Of a DNA stretch of 8,532 bases, positions 6,872-8,532 are shown piece by piece. The stretch comes from JAIPEI01 sp041685835. Lineage in GTDB: Bacteria > Desulfobacterota > DSM-4660 > Desulfatiglandales > HGW-15. Under the pieces are notes generated by a model. The model was given only the letters and a program-made list of their open reading frames with translations, was not told the origin of the DNA and searched no databases. The position numbers were made by a program, and so were the translations under genes. The DNA lies in contig JAWLEX010000125.1 of NCBI GenBank assembly GCA_041685835.1, positions 1-8,532 on the forward strand, read 5' to 3'. Each line of letters begins with the position of its first letter. Position 1 is the stretch's first letter.

Positions 6872-7728
6872 TAGCTGTAGTCGTACCACCCCCCGCCTGT
6901 CTTGCGGCCCAGTTTGTTGGCGCGGATCATGGTCTTCAGGAGATTGGGCGATACCCACTTGGACTCCTTATTCAACTCCTTATAGAAGTATTCGTTGACG
7001 AAATAGGCGATGTCGATTCCGGTGAGGTCCATCAACTCGAACGGGCCCATGGGGTAGTTAAGGCCGTTTTTCACCGCAATGTCCACGTCTTCTATTGATG
7101 CAATCCCCTCTTCCACAATCTTTATGGCCTCTATCATGTGGGGAATCATGATGCGGTTCACTATGAATCCAGGACTGTCCTTTTTGACCTCCACCGTGAC
7201 CTTTCCCATCTTCTGGGCCAGTGACGTGGTGGCGGCCACGGTCTCGTCGCTGGTGGAGAAACCGCGGATGACCTCTACAAGCTTCATTATAGGCACGGGG
7301 TTGAAAAAGTGCATGCCGCAGACCTTGTCCTGCCGATTGGTAGCTGCGGCGATCTCCGTAAGAGACATGGAGGAGGTGTTCGAAGCGAGAATTACTTCCG
7401 GTCGACACAGATCATCCAGTTCCTTGAATACGCCCTTTTTCAGCTCCAGGTCCTCGATAACGGCCTCCACGACGAAATCCACGTCCTTGAGATCGCCCAT
7501 GTCGGTGGTTCCCTTGATCCGTCCGATAATGGCGTCCTTCTCAGACGCCTCGAGCTTTCCCTTTTCCACGCTCTTGGAGAGGAATTTGTCGATGGCCTTC
7601 ATGCCCCGTTCCACAAACTCGTCCTTGATGTCACGTAGCACTACATCACAGCCGATTTGAGCGGCAACCTGAGCGATTCCGTTTCCCATGGCGCCTGCAC
7701 CCACTACGCCGATTTTCTTGATGTCCAT
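6871..7728 (-). CDS. hbd: 3-hydroxybutyryl-CoA dehydrogenase
   Basis: This 285-residue cytosolic enzyme interconverts acetoacetyl-CoA and 3-hydroxybutyryl-CoA with NAD(H), in butyrate or fatty-acid metabolism. The N-terminal Rossmann fold has VGAGAMGNG (9-17), with GxGxxG at 10-15, and D33 after the second strand, which favours NAD over NADP. Active-site positions of the family are present: SNTSS (116-120), H140 in GMHFFNPVP, E152 and N191 in PGFIVNR. The C-terminal domain has NYPMGPFELMDLTGID and ends GRKTGGGWYDYS. The length is typical. ATG 7728 has a near-perfect AAGGAGGTC (7738-7746) 9 nt upstream. No thiolase or crotonase gene is beside it here. Its stop codon coincides with repeat copy B, and copy C lies 72 bp upstream of its start. 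Confidence 0.95.
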   Translation of the reverse strand: MDIKKIGVVGAGAMGNGIAQVAAQIGCDVVLRDIKDEFVERGMKAIDKFLSKSVEKGKLEASEKDAIIGRIKGTTDMGDLKDVDFVVEAVIEDLELKKGVFKELDDLCRPEVILASNTSSMSLTEIAAATNRQDKVCGMHFFNPVPIMKLVEVIRGFSTSDETVAATTSLAQKMGKVTVEVKKDSPGFIVNRIMIPHMIEAIKIVEEGIASIEDVDIAVKNGLNYPMGPFELMDLTGIDIAYFVNEYFYKELNKESKWVSPNLLKTMIRANKLGRKTGGGWYDYS

Positions 7729-7800
7729 ATCTGTCTTGACCTCCTTTTCTTTGTAGTTTTCCGCGCCCCGGTCGTTGAGGCCGGGACAAGGATGGAGTTA

Positions 7801-7919
7801 GTGCCCATCCAGAAACGCTTTTTGGGCACAGCAAGTTTCCAATTCAGAAATGAGGATTTTTTGTCAACCTCGCAGATTGACGCCGAGATTGGCAAAAAAG
7901 ACCATTTCTGGATGGAAAC
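7801..7919 (-). mobile_element. MITE-like repeat element, copy C (119 bp deletion derivative)
   Basis: It has the same orientation and termini as copy B but lacks 56 bp covering nearly the whole central hairpin, with the deletion lying between CAA-containing stretches. One further small change is present: TGG has become AG near the left arm. It is flanked by the direct repeat GAGTTA (7795-7800 and 7920-7925), so it is an independent insertion. It lies between the nfu stop and the hbd start. The complement of TGTCAA (7862-7867) gives a TTGACA pointing toward hbd, but no good -10 follows at proper spacing. The remaining hbd leader (7745-7794) has a small CCCGG/CCGGG hairpin and no clear promoter. 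Confidence 0.78.
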
Positions 7920-8005
7920 GAGTTAACACATGACCCACTCTAAAGGGCGCCGATCGAGGGCAAAAAGGGCCCCGTTTTGCACGGCACCTCCCGGGCGGGG
8001 GCGTT

Positions 8006-8236
8006 TTAGACCGAGTCCACACGATTGACTTCCGGGACGTTCTGCTTGAGCACCTTCTCGATTCCCATTTTCAACGTCATCTGCGACATGGGACATCCTG
8101 CACAAGCGCCTTGAAGCCGCACCTTGACCAGACCGGCGGGCTCGTCCACATCGACGAGTTCCACATCGCCGCCGTCGGCCTGAAGAGACGGGCGGACCTT
8201 GTTCAGGGCATCCTGAACTTTTTCCTTGAATGACAT
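8006..8236 (-). CDS. NifU C-terminal (Nfu) domain iron-sulfur cluster carrier protein
   Basis: This is a 76-residue single-domain protein. MSFKEKVQDALNKVRPSLQADGGDVELV is the typical Nfu start, and the CxxC motif is C45-A-G-C48 in QGACAGCPMSQMTLKMGIE. Nfu proteins carry or assemble [4Fe-4S] clusters, usually bridging two monomers through this CxxC, and pass them to target apoproteins. It has no N-terminal NifU or A-type domain. ATG 8236 has TGGAGGA (8244-8250) 7 nt upstream. The frame stays open further upstream on the - strand, but that sequence has no domain character and includes a repeat remnant, so the longer form is rejected. MiaB in this window is itself a two-cluster enzyme and a possible client, though this is only inference. 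Confidence 0.93.
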   Translation of the reverse strand: MSFKEKVQDALNKVRPSLQADGGDVELVDVDEPAGLVKVRLQGACAGCPMSQMTLKMGIEKVLKQNVPEVNRVDSV

Positions 8237-8305
8237 GGCATGTTCCTCCAAATCGGCGATTTTCTCAGGGCAACCTGTCTCCTGTGTTCTCTGAGAATTG
8301 CAGCC

Positions 8306-8335
8306 ACCATATCTCACCGGCCCATGGAAAATCAA
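8306..8335 (-). promoter_or_regulatory. Weak candidate promoter for nfu
   Basis: Read on the - strand, TTGATT (8335-8330) and TATGGT (8311-8306) are 18 nt apart, about 70 nt before the nfu start. Both boxes are partial matches, so this is only the best candidate in the region. Confidence 0.3.
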
Positions 8336-8353
8336 CTCCAACGTGAACTTACC

Positions 8354-8406
8354 GCCCATCCGTAAATGCTTTTCGTGAAACGGCACATTTCCAATCCGCA
8401 AATGAA
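8354..8406. repeat. Diverged relative of the MITE-like element's left arm
   Basis: GCCCATCCGTAAATGCTTTT and the following CATTTCCAATCCGCAAATGAAG (written with ambiguity in the middle) line up with the left end of copies B and C (GCCCATCCAGAAACGCTTTT ... AGTTTCCAATTCAGAAATGAGG) with several substitutions. The rest of the element is not recognisable. It is either an old decayed copy or a different subfamily. It lies upstream of nfu, outside any gene. Confidence 0.5.
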
Positions 8407-8442
8407 GTATACCCATATGAATCCGATTCGGTGAAAATCTAA

Positions 8443-8460
8443 TGCGGGTCTTTGCCCGCA
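8443..8460. other. Perfect hairpin near the window end
   Basis: TGCGGG and CCCGCA form a 6-bp stem around TCTTTG. On the - strand it is followed by TTAGATTTT, so it might be a weak terminator for a gene entering from beyond the window. There is no good T tract on the + strand. The rest of 8237-8532 shows no gene. Confidence 0.3.
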
Positions 8461-8532
8461 ACCCAAAGTCAAGGAGCACTGGCACTAAGAATAAGCGTTT
8501 AGTTTGGTTTCTTCGGGATCGAAATCGCTATC

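Noticed and set aside
2554..7919. A CRISPR array made from the repeated segments
   Set aside because: The copies are far apart, in mixed orientation, of different length, and bounded by target duplications and genes, with no regular spacers.
7940..8005. GC-rich inverted sequences after nfu as an intrinsic terminator
   Set aside because: GGGCAAAAAGGGCCCCGTTTTGC is nearly palindromic, but its centre leaves no workable loop and no clear T tract follows on the - strand.
8006..8485. 159-residue extended form of the Nfu gene
   Set aside because: The extra 83 residues have no domain character and cross a repeat remnant. ATG 8236 has a strong ribosome binding site and gives a standard Nfu length.

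Overview
The window looks like chromosomal DNA from a GC-rich anaerobic bacterium. The Desulfobacterota (former Deltaproteobacteria) are the best guess. That guess rests on a DUF4911-like domain next to MiaB, a split COG2187/COG0645 pair, a 29-residue COX24/bS22-like protein and an hbd gene beside a one-domain Nfu protein. It is inferred from gene content, not from a database search.

Layout on the + strand: a PHP-domain phosphoesterase truncated at its 5' end (1-810), an APH-fold kinase-like protein (COG2187, 844-1851), a compact intrinsic terminator, and a P-loop kinase-like protein (COG0645, 1903-2505). A 388-nt gap with a mobile-element-like repeat follows. Then come NAD kinase (2894-3775), a DUF4911-MiaB fusion overlapping it by 14 nt (3762-5396), and a receiver-GGDEF response regulator (5416-6306). 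Last on this strand is a tiny basic ribosomal-type protein with its own strong sigma70-type promoter (6449-6538), ended by a bidirectional terminator. On the - strand, facing this block, are 3-hydroxybutyryl-CoA dehydrogenase (7728-6871) and a NifU C-terminal-domain (Nfu) iron-sulfur protein (8236-8006). Most genes are housekeeping: NAD(P) supply, tRNA modification, Fe-S assembly and the ribosome. One c-di-GMP signalling gene and one acyl-CoA metabolism gene are mixed in.

The most interesting signal lies between the genes. A non-coding, MITE-like element occurs three times: two exact 176-bp copies in opposite orientation (2554-2729 and 6696-6871) and one 119-bp deletion form (7801-7919). It has 15-bp imperfect terminal inverted repeats, a large central hairpin and related internal arms. 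Each copy is flanked by its own short direct repeat (8, 6 and 6 bp), which marks three separate insertions. The three target sites share a KAGYT core. One insertion lies exactly at the stop codon of hbd. A diverged relative of one arm lies at 8354-8406. No transposase is present, so any mobility would depend on an enzyme encoded elsewhere.
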